Origin: Candidatus Poribacteria bacterium
GTDB taxonomy: Bacteria > Poribacteria > WGA-4E > B28-G17
Length of the DNA: 35,058 nucleotides
Assembly (NCBI GenBank): GCA_021162805.1
Contig: JAGGXZ010000123.1
Location: 1-35,058 of the forward strand
Direction: 5' to 3'
Positions 21,555 through 29,434 of this stretch are shown here, piece by piece. The translations under genes were made by a program, and so were the position numbers. The notes below the pieces were generated by a model. That model was not told the origin of the DNA and did no database searches. It saw only the letters and a list, made by a program, of their open reading frames with translations. Positions within the stretch are counted from its first letter, which is position 1. Each line of letters begins with the position of its first letter.

Positions 21555-22187
21555 ATGGAGTATCAAGTTAAGCTCCGGTATTACTTCAGCTTCGTGGTCG
21601 ATCCGGTGGCCCGAGCGCTTTTAAAGGTCGGGCTGACACCTAATATATTGACGTTGTTCGGCCTGTGCGTGAATCTCATCGCAGGAGCCTTTCTTGGCTT
21701 TTCCTATCTAACCACAGGCGGGCTTCTCATACTGGCTGCCGGTAGCTTCGATATGCTGGACGGTTCCGCGGCGCGACAGAGCAATAGAAAAAAAGCATCG
21801 GGGGCTCTGCTGGATTCCGTCATAGATAGATACTCCGAGGCCGCTATATTTCTCGGCCTGTCGATCCATTTCTACCTGAGCCATAATATCATAGGTCTCA
21901 GCATGACCTTCGCAGCTATGGCTGGTTCCTTCTTCGTCAGTTATGTCCGAGCACGTGCCGAGGGGTTGGATCTGGAATGCAAGGTTGGGCTGATGCAGAG
22001 AACCGAAAGGCTGGTGTTGCTCTCGGCCGGGCTGATATCACAGGGAGCTTTCTCATATTTCGGCGTTCTATCGAACGAGGTGCTCATAACCATCGTCGTT
22101 TCGCTGCTTGCGGCTTTGGCCCATATGACCGCCTTACACCGCCTCATCTTCTCCTTCAAAGCGCTCGATCGGGCCAGTAGAGCCTGA
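21555..22187 (+). CDS. CDP-alcohol phosphatidyltransferase (phosphatidylinositol-phosphate synthase-like)
   Basis: Integral membrane enzyme of 210 aa with about six helices. It has the complete CDP-alcohol phosphotransferase signature D-x2-DG-x2-AR-x8-G-x3-D-x3-D: DMLDGSAAR, then GALLDSVID. This family transfers a phosphatidyl group from CDP-diacylglycerol to an alcohol. Coming 6 bp after ino1, the acceptor is probably inositol phosphate, giving phosphatidylinositol phosphate, as in actinobacteria and archaea; this is context inference, and phosphatidylglycerophosphate synthase is the alternative. GAGGGAAG precedes the start. Last gene of its operon; the tat promoter begins 1 bp after its stop codon. 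Confidence 0.85.
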   Translation: MEYQVKLRYYFSFVVDPVARALLKVGLTPNILTLFGLCVNLIAGAFLGFSYLTTGGLLILAAGSFDMLDGSAARQSNRKKASGALLDSVIDRYSEAAIFLGLSIHFYLSHNIIGLSMTFAAMAGSFFVSYVRARAEGLDLECKVGLMQRTERLVLLSAGLISQGAFSYFGVLSNEVLITIVVSLLAALAHMTALHRLIFSFKALDRASRA

Positions 22188-22188
22188 T

Positions 22189-22217
22189 TTGCCAACCGGC
22201 TAGATCTGAAGTATAAT
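22189..22217 (+). promoter_or_regulatory. sigma-70 promoter for tat operon
   Basis: TTGCCA (22189-22194), 17-bp spacer, perfect TATAAT (22212-22217). Predicted transcription starts about 30 bp before the tatA start codon. Confidence 0.7.
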
Positions 22218-22250
22218 TAAGCTGAACGCAGATTAAAGGAGGAGATCTTT

Positions 22251-22475
22251 ATGGGCAGCATCGGATGGTCGGAGCTACTGGTTATATTCCTCGTCGTCCT
22301 GTTGCTCTTCGGCACCAAAAGGCTCCCTGAGGTTGGAAGATCTCTTGGGAAAGCCATAAGGGAGTTCAAAAAAGCAGGTAAAGAGCTGCAGGACGATCTC
22401 TACACGAATCTGGATTTGGATGAGGATGACGATACGGTAAGCCGAAAAAGTGAAAAGCAGGTCGGGCAGGGATGA
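22251..22475 (+). CDS. tatA: Sec-independent translocase subunit TatA
   Basis: Protein of 74 aa with the TatA/E plan. A short N-terminal transmembrane helix (GWSELLVIFLVVLLLFG) is followed by the hinge and amphipathic helix (TKRLPEVGRSLGKAIREFKK) and an acidic tail (DLDEDDD). TatA forms the protein-conducting assembly for folded substrates. AAAGGAGGAGATC precedes the start. tatC overlaps it by 26 bp. At least one Tat substrate, the Rieske protein at 16179-16676, is encoded nearby. Confidence 0.93.
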   Translation: MGSIGWSELLVIFLVVLLLFGTKRLPEVGRSLGKAIREFKKAGKELQDDLYTNLDLDEDDDTVSRKSEKQVGQG

Positions 22476-23316
22476 CGTTAAGGAGATGACCTTCCTCGAA
22501 CACCTCGAAGAGCTTAGGCGGAGGATTATCGTCTGTATCATAGCGGTGTTCGTGGGGATGGTCATCAGTATCTGGTTTAAAGATCAGCTTCTCAACTTCC
22601 TGGAGCTTCCTCTCAGATTTAGAGCTCAGCGATTTATCGGCGACCTTCTCAGAAGAGCGACCGGTGGTAGGGATAACTCGATATGGAATTATATCTCCCT
22701 TTTTCTCAGGTCTCGCTCCTCTATGCGAACGAACGTTGATATTATCATAACAGGACCTCTGGAGAGCTTCCTGGCCCTTCTGAGGATATCGCTGGCGACG
22801 GGAACCGTAATGGCGGCGCCGGTGTTGCTCTACGAGATATGGGCCTTCGTTCTGCCGGCCTTAAAACCGCACGAGAAACGATATGCTCTTCCGCTTTTCG
22901 CCCTTCTGACCTTCTTCTTCATCATCGGCGCCTTCTTCGCCTTTTTCGTCGTCGCTCCGATAGGGTTAGAAGTGTTCGCAAATTTATGGGGAGGATATCA
23001 TTCCGGACTGAGGAACCTCTGGACGTTGAACAGGTACGTCACCTTCATCACCAAGTTGATTCTCGGCTTCGGAGCGGCCTTCGAACTTCCGATAGTGATG
23101 GCCTTTATCTCATATATCGGAATCATAGATTCCAACGGCTTCAGGGAGAGGAGAAGATACGCCATAGTTTTGATCATGCTTCTCTCCGCCTTTCTGACGC
23201 CATCGGATGTTTTGACGATGTTGTTGATGGCGGGGCCGCTGATGGCCCTCTATGAACTGGGAATCTGGTTTTCTGTCCTAACAGAACGTAGACGGGAGCC
23301 GCTTACAGATGGCTGA
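22450..23316 (+). CDS. tatC: Sec-independent translocase subunit TatC
   Basis: Polytopic protein of 288 aa with the TatC signature FLEHLEELRRRIIVCIIAVF at the N-terminus and six predicted helices, ending after PSDVLTMLLMAGPLMALYELGIWF, the conserved last helices. TatC binds the twin-arginine signal. The first periplasmic loop (residues about 40-105) is enlarged relative to E. coli. I used GTG at 22450, which overlaps tatA; ATG at 22486 is an alternative with AAGGAG too close to serve it. Confidence 0.92.
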   Translation: MKSRSGRDDVKEMTFLEHLEELRRRIIVCIIAVFVGMVISIWFKDQLLNFLELPLRFRAQRFIGDLLRRATGGRDNSIWNYISLFLRSRSSMRTNVDIIITGPLESFLALLRISLATGTVMAAPVLLYEIWAFVLPALKPHEKRYALPLFALLTFFFIIGAFFAFFVVAPIGLEVFANLWGGYHSGLRNLWTLNRYVTFITKLILGFGAAFELPIVMAFISYIGIIDSNGFRERRRYAIVLIMLLSAFLTPSDVLTMLLMAGPLMALYELGIWFSVLTERRREPLTDG

Positions 23317-24040
23317 GACGGTCAAGGATAAACTGAAACGGTTGTATGAGCTTCAAACCATAGACGAGAGGATAAAGGAGCTTCAAACCAAATTTCGCGG
23401 GATACCCATACGCGAAAAACAGATCGAGGAAGAACGGGATAGGGCAAAAGCCTCCCTGGAGAAGAAAAGAAACCGATATAAGGAGATGCTCAAACTCCAG
23501 GGGCGCAAAAATCTGGAGCTCGAAGAACAGGGCGAAAAGCTAAACAGATATAAAGCACAGAGATTCCAGGTCAAAACCAACGAAGCCTTCGCAGCTCTGG
23601 AGAGAGAGATAGAGGCTACGCTCAAAAGACGGGCTGAGCTGGAGGAGGAGATACTGGAGCTCATGATCTCCATAGATTCCTTCTCGGAGGAATTGAAGGA
23701 GGAAGAGGAAAGATATCGAAGGGCAGAGGAGAAGTATCGAAGGAATGCCGAGGAACTGAAAAAAGCGGCGGAAAAGCTTAAATCGAAGATGCAGACCTGG
23801 ATTGACAAACGGAATGCCCTTATCCCGAAGATCGACCCGGATATCCTGAGAAGATATGAGGAGTGGCGTCGAAAAGGTGATTTCATGCTATCTGTCGTTG
23901 ATAGGAATGTCTGCGGAAGATGCTTCCTGGCCCTTCCACCTCAGACCGTCGCCGAGCTGCGAAAGGGCGAACGGTTGATAACCTGCAATAGTTGTGGGCG
24001 GGTGCTGATATGGAAGGGATGGATCGATGAGGACGCTTAA
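23309..24040 (+). CDS. coiled-coil zinc-ribbon protein (CT398/DUF164-like)
   Basis: Protein of 243 aa. Residues about 5-185 form a long antiparallel coiled coil (YELQTIDERIKELQTKFRGI, then many E/K/R heptads). The C-terminus is a zinc ribbon with CGRCFLALPPQ and CNSCGRVLIW. This is the bacterial CT398 (HP0958/FlgZ-like) family, described as possibly nucleic-acid-binding. It overlaps tatC by 8 bp and the RNase H gene by 14 bp. Pairing of this family with RNase HI is also seen in actinobacteria, supporting a link to nucleic acid metabolism. Confidence 0.85.
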   Translation: MAETVKDKLKRLYELQTIDERIKELQTKFRGIPIREKQIEEERDRAKASLEKKRNRYKEMLKLQGRKNLELEEQGEKLNRYKAQRFQVKTNEAFAALEREIEATLKRRAELEEEILELMISIDSFSEELKEEEERYRRAEEKYRRNAEELKKAAEKLKSKMQTWIDKRNALIPKIDPDILRRYEEWRRKGDFMLSVVDRNVCGRCFLALPPQTVAELRKGERLITCNSCGRVLIWKGWIDEDA

Positions 24041-24464
24041 GATCTACGTCGACGGCGCCTCAAGCGGAAATCCGGGTGAAGCGGGATATGGTTTCCTCAT
24101 CAAAGATGAAGAGGATAATATCCTGACGAGCAAATCGGGATATATCGGTCGGACAACCTGTAACGTGGCCGAATATACGGCTCTGATACTCGCCTTACAG
24201 GAAGCGATGAGGTTTAAACCCGATCACGTCGAAATATACACCGATAGTCAACTTGTGGCCGAACAGATATCCGGAAGATATAGGGTTAATTCGAGAAGCC
24301 TGAAGGTCCTGCATCAAAAGGCCCTTTCCCTCCTCAGCGGTTTCAAAGGTTTCACCGTTAAAAGGATACCTAGATCCCAGAACAAGGAGGCGGATAAGCT
24401 AGCTACCTCGGCGATAAGGAAGCACAGGGAAAGGGCTAGAGACGAAATGGGAGGTGAAGGATGA
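24027..24464 (+). CDS. rnhA: ribonuclease HI family protein
   Basis: Protein of 145 aa with the RNase H fold. Catalytic acidic residues are Asp9 (YVDGASSGNPG), Glu49 (NVAEYTALILAL), Asp73 (YTDSQLVAEQ) and Asp123 (NKEADKLA), all present. It belongs to the short type lacking the basic handle of E. coli RNase HI. It should cleave RNA in RNA-DNA hybrids. Start overlaps the Zn-ribbon gene and has GGAAGG upstream. The stop overlaps the next start. Confidence 0.88.
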   Translation: MRTLKIYVDGASSGNPGEAGYGFLIKDEEDNILTSKSGYIGRTTCNVAEYTALILALQEAMRFKPDHVEIYTDSQLVAEQISGRYRVNSRSLKVLHQKALSLLSGFKGFTVKRIPRSQNKEADKLATSAIRKHRERARDEMGGEG

Positions 24465-25330
24465 TCCATACGAATGCCGATAAGCTGATCAGGATCTCCG
24501 TCTGTGGCGAGATAGACCATCCCAGCGCCACACCATATCGTATATCCTCCGAAGGGATACCGATGGTGCTCCCCGGCGTCGGGGGGATAACCTATAACCT
24601 CAGAATCGGTGATCCGGCTGTGGGATGGATGGCGGATCACGTCGAACCGGGAGTTAGCATCAAAAATTCCGATGGCAAGGCTAACGATGGACTCAACACG
24701 CTGGCATGTATCGGCAACGAGGCCATCGTCGTGAGCGGCGAGGCAAAAGGGGCAAAGGGGGTGGTTGTCGGGAAACACGGGGGGATAGAACACGTGCTGG
24801 TGGATTTCCCGCCCGATGTGCTCGATAAGCTCATGATCGGAGATAAAATCCTCGTAAAAGCCTATGGCGTCGGATTGAAGCTGATCGATTTCCCGGACGT
24901 GAAGGTGATGAACTTGGATCCCTCCCTCTTGACTTTCCTGGAGGCCGCCGGATTGACGGTGGATGAAAACGGAGATCTAGTTGTGCCGGTAACGCATCGG
25001 ATCCCATCCTGTATAATGGGCTCAGGACTAGGTTCCAATACCGCTCATAGGGGAGATTACGATATCCAGCTCTTCGATGAGTCGATCGTAAAGGAGTATG
25101 GTCTTGAGGATCTTAGGCTCGGAGACCTTGTGGTGATAATCGATGCCGATAACTCCTTCGGTCCTATCTATAAACGAGGAGCGGTGACGATAGGGATCGT
25201 CGTGCATAGCGATTGCGTCACAGCCGGGCACGGACCAGGCGTGACGAGATTGATGACCTCCTCAACGGGGAGGATAAAGCCGAAGATAGATCCGAGGGCG
25301 AATATCGCTTACATCTTGAAGCTCAGATGA
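24461..25330 (+). CDS. DUF4438 family protein
   Basis: Protein of 289 aa of the DUF4438 family, known from Thermotoga and other thermophiles and structurally characterised (TM1086), with no assigned function. Recognisable stretches are GIPMVLPGVGGITYNLRIGD, ACIGNEAIVVSGEAKGAKG, GDKILVKAYGVGLKL, IPSCIMGSGLGSN and SDCVTAGHGPGVT. The start overlaps the rnhA stop by 4 bp (ATGA). Its stop codon directly abuts the stop codon of the opposing regulator gene (TGA|TCA). Confidence 0.8.
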   Translation: MIHTNADKLIRISVCGEIDHPSATPYRISSEGIPMVLPGVGGITYNLRIGDPAVGWMADHVEPGVSIKNSDGKANDGLNTLACIGNEAIVVSGEAKGAKGVVVGKHGGIEHVLVDFPPDVLDKLMIGDKILVKAYGVGLKLIDFPDVKVMNLDPSLLTFLEAAGLTVDENGDLVVPVTHRIPSCIMGSGLGSNTAHRGDYDIQLFDESIVKEYGLEDLRLGDLVVIIDADNSFGPIYKRGAVTIGIVVHSDCVTAGHGPGVTRLMTSSTGRIKPKIDPRANIAYILKLR

Positions 25331-26698
25331 TCACATCACCTCGTCAAGGGTGATGCCATACCTTTTGATCTTACGCCATAATGTGGTCCGCCCGATACCA
25401 AGTTCCCTAGCCGCCTCCTCATATGTCTTACACCGCTTTAGCTTATGCACTATATAGGCGCGCTCGACCTCTTTAAGCGTGAGATCATCTTTGATCCTGA
25501 AGGTGTTTCCCTTTCTGGAGAGGGGGGATCTATAAGGGTCGGCCGACCCATATCTGATTTTAGGCGGCAGGTCCTCCAACTCTATAAAGTCGGATCTGGT
25601 CAGCACGACAGCACGTTCTATGGCGTTCTCAAGTTCCCTGACGTTGCCCGGCCAATCGTAATTCATCAGAGCCGCCATTGCGTCGGGCGAGATACCATTG
25701 ATCGCCTTTTCCATCTTCTGTGAGAACCTTTTCAGGAAATGGTCCGCCAACAGCGGTATATCTTCCCTGCGATCCCGAAGCGGCGGCAGGTAGATTGCCA
25801 CAACGTTTAACCTGTAATAGAGATCCTTCCTGAAATTTTTATTTTCAACTGCCTCTTCCAGATCGACGTTCGTGGCAGCTATCAGGCGGACATCAACGTG
25901 GACGGGTCTATTCTCACCTATTCTTCTGACCTCGCCGTATTGGAGGAACCTGAGAAGCTTAACCTGTGTGCTCAGCGACATCTCCCCGATCTCATCCAGG
26001 AAGACGGTACCCCCGTTCGCCTCCTGCAAGATCCCTATCTTATCCCTGTCAGCTCCCGTGAAAGCTCCCCTGACGTGACCGAAGAGCTCGCTTTCCTGCA
26101 GGTTTTCAGGTATCGCCCCACAGTTGACAGTTATAAGCGGCATATGGCGTCTCCTGCTGTTTTTATGGATAGCCCTCGCAACCAGTTCCTTTCCCGTGCC
26201 GCTTTCACCCAGTATCAGAACGGTACAGTCGGTTTTGCACACCTGTGTGATGAGGTCGAAAACCTCTTTCATAGCGGGAGTTCGACCTATCAGGCCGTTA
26301 AGCTCATATCCGCCCCCGCTCCAGGCGATCGAACTTCTTCCGATGAGAGCGGCCTCCACCTTTCTCAGCACGTCGTTCCCCTGGAAAGGCTCGCTGATAA
26401 AATCAAAGGCTCCGGCCTTAATAGCTCTAACGGTGTCATCCACCGTTCCATAGGCGGATATGACTATGACCTCCGGCGGGAACGGTCTCTTCCTAGCTTC
26501 CCTTAAAACCTCATATCCCGATCCGCTCCCTCCCAATCCCAGATCGGTTATGACCAAATCGTAACTTGCCCTTCTCATGCAGGCGATCGCTTCATCGCCT
26601 GAGGCTACCTCCTCCACCTCATGTCCGTTATGTTTGAGGATGGCTCTCAGAGTTGCCCTCACACCCTGATCATCATCTACGATCAATATCTTCGACAT
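25331..26698 (-). CDS. NtrC-type sigma-54-dependent response regulator
   Basis: Protein of 455 aa. Residues 1-118 are a receiver domain with phospho-acceptor Asp52 (YDLVITDLG). Residues about 135-365 are the AAA+ domain with Walker A GESGTGKE (164-171) and the sigma-54 contact loop GAFTGA (211-216). A Fis-type HTH lies at the C-terminus (YEEAARELGIGRTTLWRKI). The conserved receiver lysine before the Pro-Phe of strand 5 is glutamate here (FISEPF, Glu103), so phospho-signalling may be altered. No histidine kinase is adjacent. Start at 26698 has GGAAGGTG upstream. The only clear sigma-54 promoter seen in the window is that of the ORP-like operon, a possible target. Confidence 0.93.
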   Translation of the reverse strand: MSKILIVDDDQGVRATLRAILKHNGHEVEEVASGDEAIACMRRASYDLVITDLGLGGSGSGYEVLREARKRPFPPEVIVISAYGTVDDTVRAIKAGAFDFISEPFQGNDVLRKVEAALIGRSSIAWSGGGYELNGLIGRTPAMKEVFDLITQVCKTDCTVLILGESGTGKELVARAIHKNSRRRHMPLITVNCGAIPENLQESELFGHVRGAFTGADRDKIGILQEANGGTVFLDEIGEMSLSTQVKLLRFLQYGEVRRIGENRPVHVDVRLIAATNVDLEEAVENKNFRKDLYYRLNVVAIYLPPLRDRREDIPLLADHFLKRFSQKMEKAINGISPDAMAALMNYDWPGNVRELENAIERAVVLTRSDFIELEDLPPKIRYGSADPYRSPLSRKGNTFRIKDDLTLKEVERAYIVHKLKRCKTYEEAARELGIGRTTLWRKIKRYGITLDEVM

Positions 26699-26720
26699 GA
26701 TCAACACCTTCCGCCCGTTT

Positions 26721-26744
26721 AGGGACACGGCACGCCGTGTCCCT
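26721..26744 (-). terminator. terminator-like perfect hairpin
   Basis: AGGGACACGG (26721-26730) and CCGTGTCCCT (26735-26744) form a perfect 10-bp stem with a 4-nt loop, 11 nt after the stop of the NTF2-like gene. No U-tract. It may separate that operon from the regulator gene. Confidence 0.6.
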
Positions 26745-26755
26745 TTGTGTTAATG

Positions 26756-27706
26756 TTAAAGCTTCGGATAGCTCGGCACCTTCTTGTAGATCTTCCAGTT
26801 CTCGGATATTATCTTCCAGGTGTTATCTTTGACATCTCTGACGAACTTAAGCTGTTTGGTGCCGAAATCCTGATAAGCGATCCTTTTATTGTCTGCAACC
26901 CAAGCTTTGTACTCCTGTAGGAAATTGACGTCGGCCGTCGCGTAATCGCCTTTGATCTGAAGCGTGGATATGTTCACCTCGATCCTGCCGTATCTTTTCC
27001 ACAATCTCCTCATTCTCCTGCGTAGCTCCTCCTTGGTCAGCTTCACCGGATACTCCTTGCCGTTCACCACTGTAACCCTTCTTATTTCGGCGAAATCGGC
27101 ATATTTGCCGACGTACCGGTCCACATCCTTTTTCTCCCATGCCTGCCGCCAGTCCTCTATGATCTGTCTGAGTTTGAGCTCGGTGTCGAGGGGGGTACCC
27201 CTTTCGACCTTCGCTGTAGGGGGTTTCTCCGTTCCGGGCTTGCCTCTGACCTCAGGTTTTCTCACGACCGGAGCGGTGGCCGATATGTAGCTCTCCTCAT
27301 CGATCACCCTCCACCGTCTGCTGAAGCCGCGGCGTGCGATGATGAGTCGCTTCTTGGTCTCAGCTACGGATCCATCTTTCCTGTGTATCTTCACCGATAT
27401 ACCGGAGAACATCATACGTTTGTCATTTCCCTTCTTCTCGATCTCATCCAGGTTTATCTCAAGCTTGTTGTTCTTCATCAGCTCTGCTGCCTCTTTAAAG
27501 TGGGGTTCCCTTTTTCTTCTAGCGGTCTCATCCCACAGCGACTCATAAAGTTTCACATCTCCCCTTTCAACGGCGTTTTTCCAAACCTTGATAAACTCGT
27601 CGGGAGTTCTGCGGTCATAGGTGATCAACATAACGGTTAGGATTACGAGCACAGCCAGGAGGACGCTTCCAATCGGTATCAGTGCGTATTTGATCTCCGC
27701 TCTCAT
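26756..27706 (-). CDS. membrane-anchored protein with tandem NTF2-like domains
   Basis: Protein of 316 aa. An N-terminal transmembrane segment (YALIPIGSVLLAVLVILTVM) anchors it, with the rest probably outside the inner membrane. Residues about 33-140 and 185-316 each look like NTF2/SnoaL-like folds (TPDEFIKVWKNAVERGDVKLY; IIEDWRQAWEKKDVDRYVGKY). A Pro/Lys-rich linker joins them. The last block WKIISENWKIYKKVPSYPKL resembles the end of the upstream lipoprotein (WKITKEIWRFYESVPDY). No catalytic residues can be identified. It lies 4 bp after that lipoprotein gene; both likely act in the envelope. Confidence 0.7.
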   Translation of the reverse strand: MRAEIKYALIPIGSVLLAVLVILTVMLITYDRRTPDEFIKVWKNAVERGDVKLYESLWDETARRKREPHFKEAAELMKNNKLEINLDEIEKKGNDKRMMFSGISVKIHRKDGSVAETKKRLIIARRGFSRRWRVIDEESYISATAPVVRKPEVRGKPGTEKPPTAKVERGTPLDTELKLRQIIEDWRQAWEKKDVDRYVGKYADFAEIRRVTVVNGKEYPVKLTKEELRRRMRRLWKRYGRIEVNISTLQIKGDYATADVNFLQEYKAWVADNKRIAYQDFGTKQLKFVRDVKDNTWKIISENWKIYKKVPSYPKL

Positions 27707-27710
27707 CCTC

Positions 27711-28997
27711 TCACCTCCGCACGGCGTAATCTGGGACCGATTCGTAGAAACGCCATATCTCCTTTGTGATCTTCCACTGGGAGTCGAGTTTTCTCACGTA
27801 TGCCTCTCTGACCCACACGTCCACGAGCTTGGTCACGCCGCCCTTACCGTTTGCTTTTGTCTCTCGTCTGAGGGTATATCTGCCCACGACGGCCCTTTCG
27901 CTGAAACTTTTCTCGGCGAGTTTCCAGCCGCGCTCGGCCTGTTTTCTTAGCTCTGACTCGAACTGGCTCCGCGACAGCTCGGTCTTGCTCTCTTCGCCGC
28001 CTTTGACGATCACCTTCGTGAACTTGGCGTCCGGAGCATATCTAAGCAGATGCCGGGCGATGTTGCCGTTGGCCCAATCCAGATACCAGCTCTCCACGAA
28101 GGACCTTGCCTCCTGAATCTCCTTCTCGCTCAGCGGCGGTGGATATGATTTCGCCTCTTCGGCCTGTTGCTTGGCGACGTACTCCCTGGCCTTGGCGATC
28201 GCCAGCTCTCTGGCCTTTTCCCTCTCGATCCTACTTATCTTCTTAGAGTAGGCAACGGCCTGGGATCTAGCCCTTTCCCTTGCGGCTTCAGCTTCTCTTT
28301 CAGCTTGTTCGAGCTGAGTTCTGGTCTGCTCCATCTGGCTGCTGAGCTTCTTTATGAGACGTTCGGCCTCCCTCTGACTCCTGTGTTGGGCGAGCCTGGC
28401 TTCATCGAGCTGATCTTTCAACGCGTCCAGTTGGCTCTGAAGTCTATCGATCTCCTGATAGGCCCTCTCAACCTCCCTCTCGGCCTCTCTCTGTGCCCGT
28501 TGTGCCTCCTCAAGCTCCCTTCGCTTTTCCTCCTCTAGCTTCGATACCCTCTCGGTAAGATAGGCCATCTCGTTGCGTGCGTCCCTCATCTGCTTTTGGG
28601 CCTGGGCGAGCTGTTGTCTCATTCGTTCTAACTCCGCCTCCTTGCTTTTGAGAAGCCGCTCAGTTTCCTCTCTCCTCTTCTGAATCCGCCATGATGCCAA
28701 ACCGGCGGCTTTCGCCTCAGCCATCGCCTTATACGCCAGATCCATAGCTCTGAGGCCATCTCTGCGCGTGAAAGCCTCCTGCGCCTGAGCCAATAGCGTC
28801 TCCGCCCTCATCAGCTGATCCTTCGCGTACTCCTCCGCTCCGAGCCTTTTCGCCTCTTCAATCGCCCTCTGGGCATCGGATATCGATGAGTTGACATTTT
28901 CCGGGCGGATTTCCCCCAATTTCGCACCGCATGAGGAGAGGAGAGGAACCGTCACCAGTAAGATCAGAAGAGGAAGAGCGGGTTTATAGATCCTCAT
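27711..28997 (-). CDS. lipoprotein with long coiled coil and C-terminal NTF2-like domain
   Basis: Lipoprotein of 428 aa. The signal peptide LLILLVTVPLLSSC has a lipobox with cysteine at about residue 23. Residues about 35-110 resemble DUF4398 (helical, Ala/Glu-rich: AQRAIEEAKRLGAEEYAKDQ). Residues about 110-290 are a continuous charged coiled coil. Residues about 300-428 form an NTF2-like domain (SFVESWYLDWANGNIARHLL) ending WKITKEIWRFYESVPDY. A long coil tethered to a membrane suggests a periplasm-spanning or scaffold role. AAGGAGGGATAGGCT precedes the start; promoter at 29081-29109. Confidence 0.8.
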   Translation of the reverse strand: MRIYKPALPLLILLVTVPLLSSCGAKLGEIRPENVNSSISDAQRAIEEAKRLGAEEYAKDQLMRAETLLAQAQEAFTRRDGLRAMDLAYKAMAEAKAAGLASWRIQKRREETERLLKSKEAELERMRQQLAQAQKQMRDARNEMAYLTERVSKLEEEKRRELEEAQRAQREAEREVERAYQEIDRLQSQLDALKDQLDEARLAQHRSQREAERLIKKLSSQMEQTRTQLEQAEREAEAARERARSQAVAYSKKISRIEREKARELAIAKAREYVAKQQAEEAKSYPPPLSEKEIQEARSFVESWYLDWANGNIARHLLRYAPDAKFTKVIVKGGEESKTELSRSQFESELRKQAERGWKLAEKSFSERAVVGRYTLRRETKANGKGGVTKLVDVWVREAYVRKLDSQWKITKEIWRFYESVPDYAVRR

Positions 28998-29080
28998 AGC
29001 CTATCCCTCCTTAGATCTGTTCTGCGGAGAGACCCGAACGGAGGTTCGCGGCATCCAAATAGAAGCTTCATCCAGGAAGG

Positions 29081-29109
29081 ATTATACCAAAGCTGAAACC
29101 GATATTCAA
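29081..29109 (-). promoter_or_regulatory. promoter for the lipoprotein/NTF2-like operon
   Basis: On the minus strand TTGAAT (29104-29109), 17-bp spacer, TATAAT (29081-29086) with an extended TG-G just before it. Start codon lies about 84 bp downstream. Confidence 0.6.
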
Positions 29110-29180
29110 GTGTGACACCCGCGGAAGGGAAGCGAAAAGGAGGCGAGAGGCCGGACTCCGCAACAAACTCCAGATGGTCG

Positions 29181-29294
29181 GATGTCGGCGAACGGCTCTT
29201 CTGTGTCTCGATTCATCCGCTCATGACTAGCGAGGATAACGAGTATATCTGCGCCGCGCTGATCGAGACCATCGAGCGCCTACGAAAGGAGTGA
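29181..29294 (+). pseudogene. DegT/DnrJ/EryC1 aminotransferase, C-terminal remnant
   Basis: The frame reads RLFCVSIHPLMTSEDNEYI followed by CAALIETIERLRKE and a stop. This looks like the extreme C-terminus of a DegT-family PLP-dependent sugar aminotransferase, where a basic residue, a hydrophobic strand, IHP and T-x-EDN-x-YI are typical. The PLP-binding body of the enzyme (about 350 residues) is absent upstream. It therefore appears to be a deletion remnant. Homology is judged by eye from a short segment. Confidence 0.5.
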
Positions 29295-29295
29295 T

Positions 29296-29324
29296 TTGAA
29301 GTCGGAATGGAAATCTGGTAAAAT
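29296..29324 (+). promoter_or_regulatory. promoter candidate for the oxidoreductase at 29435
   Basis: TTGAAG (29296-29301), 17-bp spacer, TAAAAT (29319-29324), beginning one base after the stop of the DegT remnant. Confidence 0.5.
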
Positions 29325-29373
29325 TCCAGGAGAGATAACCACCGAGTGTAGCAGAGAACGGGGACCGGAGATG

Positions 29374-29397
29374 GGAGATCGGGTTTTCCCGATCTCC
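29374..29397 (+). promoter_or_regulatory. perfect leader hairpin before Gfo/Idh/MocA gene
   Basis: GGAGATCGGG (29374-29383) pairs with CCCGATCTCC (29388-29397) around TTTT. It lies in the predicted leader 38 bp before the start codon, without a U-tract. It may be an operator or an mRNA stability element. Confidence 0.45.
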
Positions 29398-29434
29398 TGC
29401 CTTCTGATAATCGCTACGCTCAAGGGGGTAGACG

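Noticed and set aside
25325-25336. Abutting stop codons TGA|TCA between convergent genes as a special signal
   Set aside because: Simple consequence of compact gene packing; no hairpin or other structure accompanies it.
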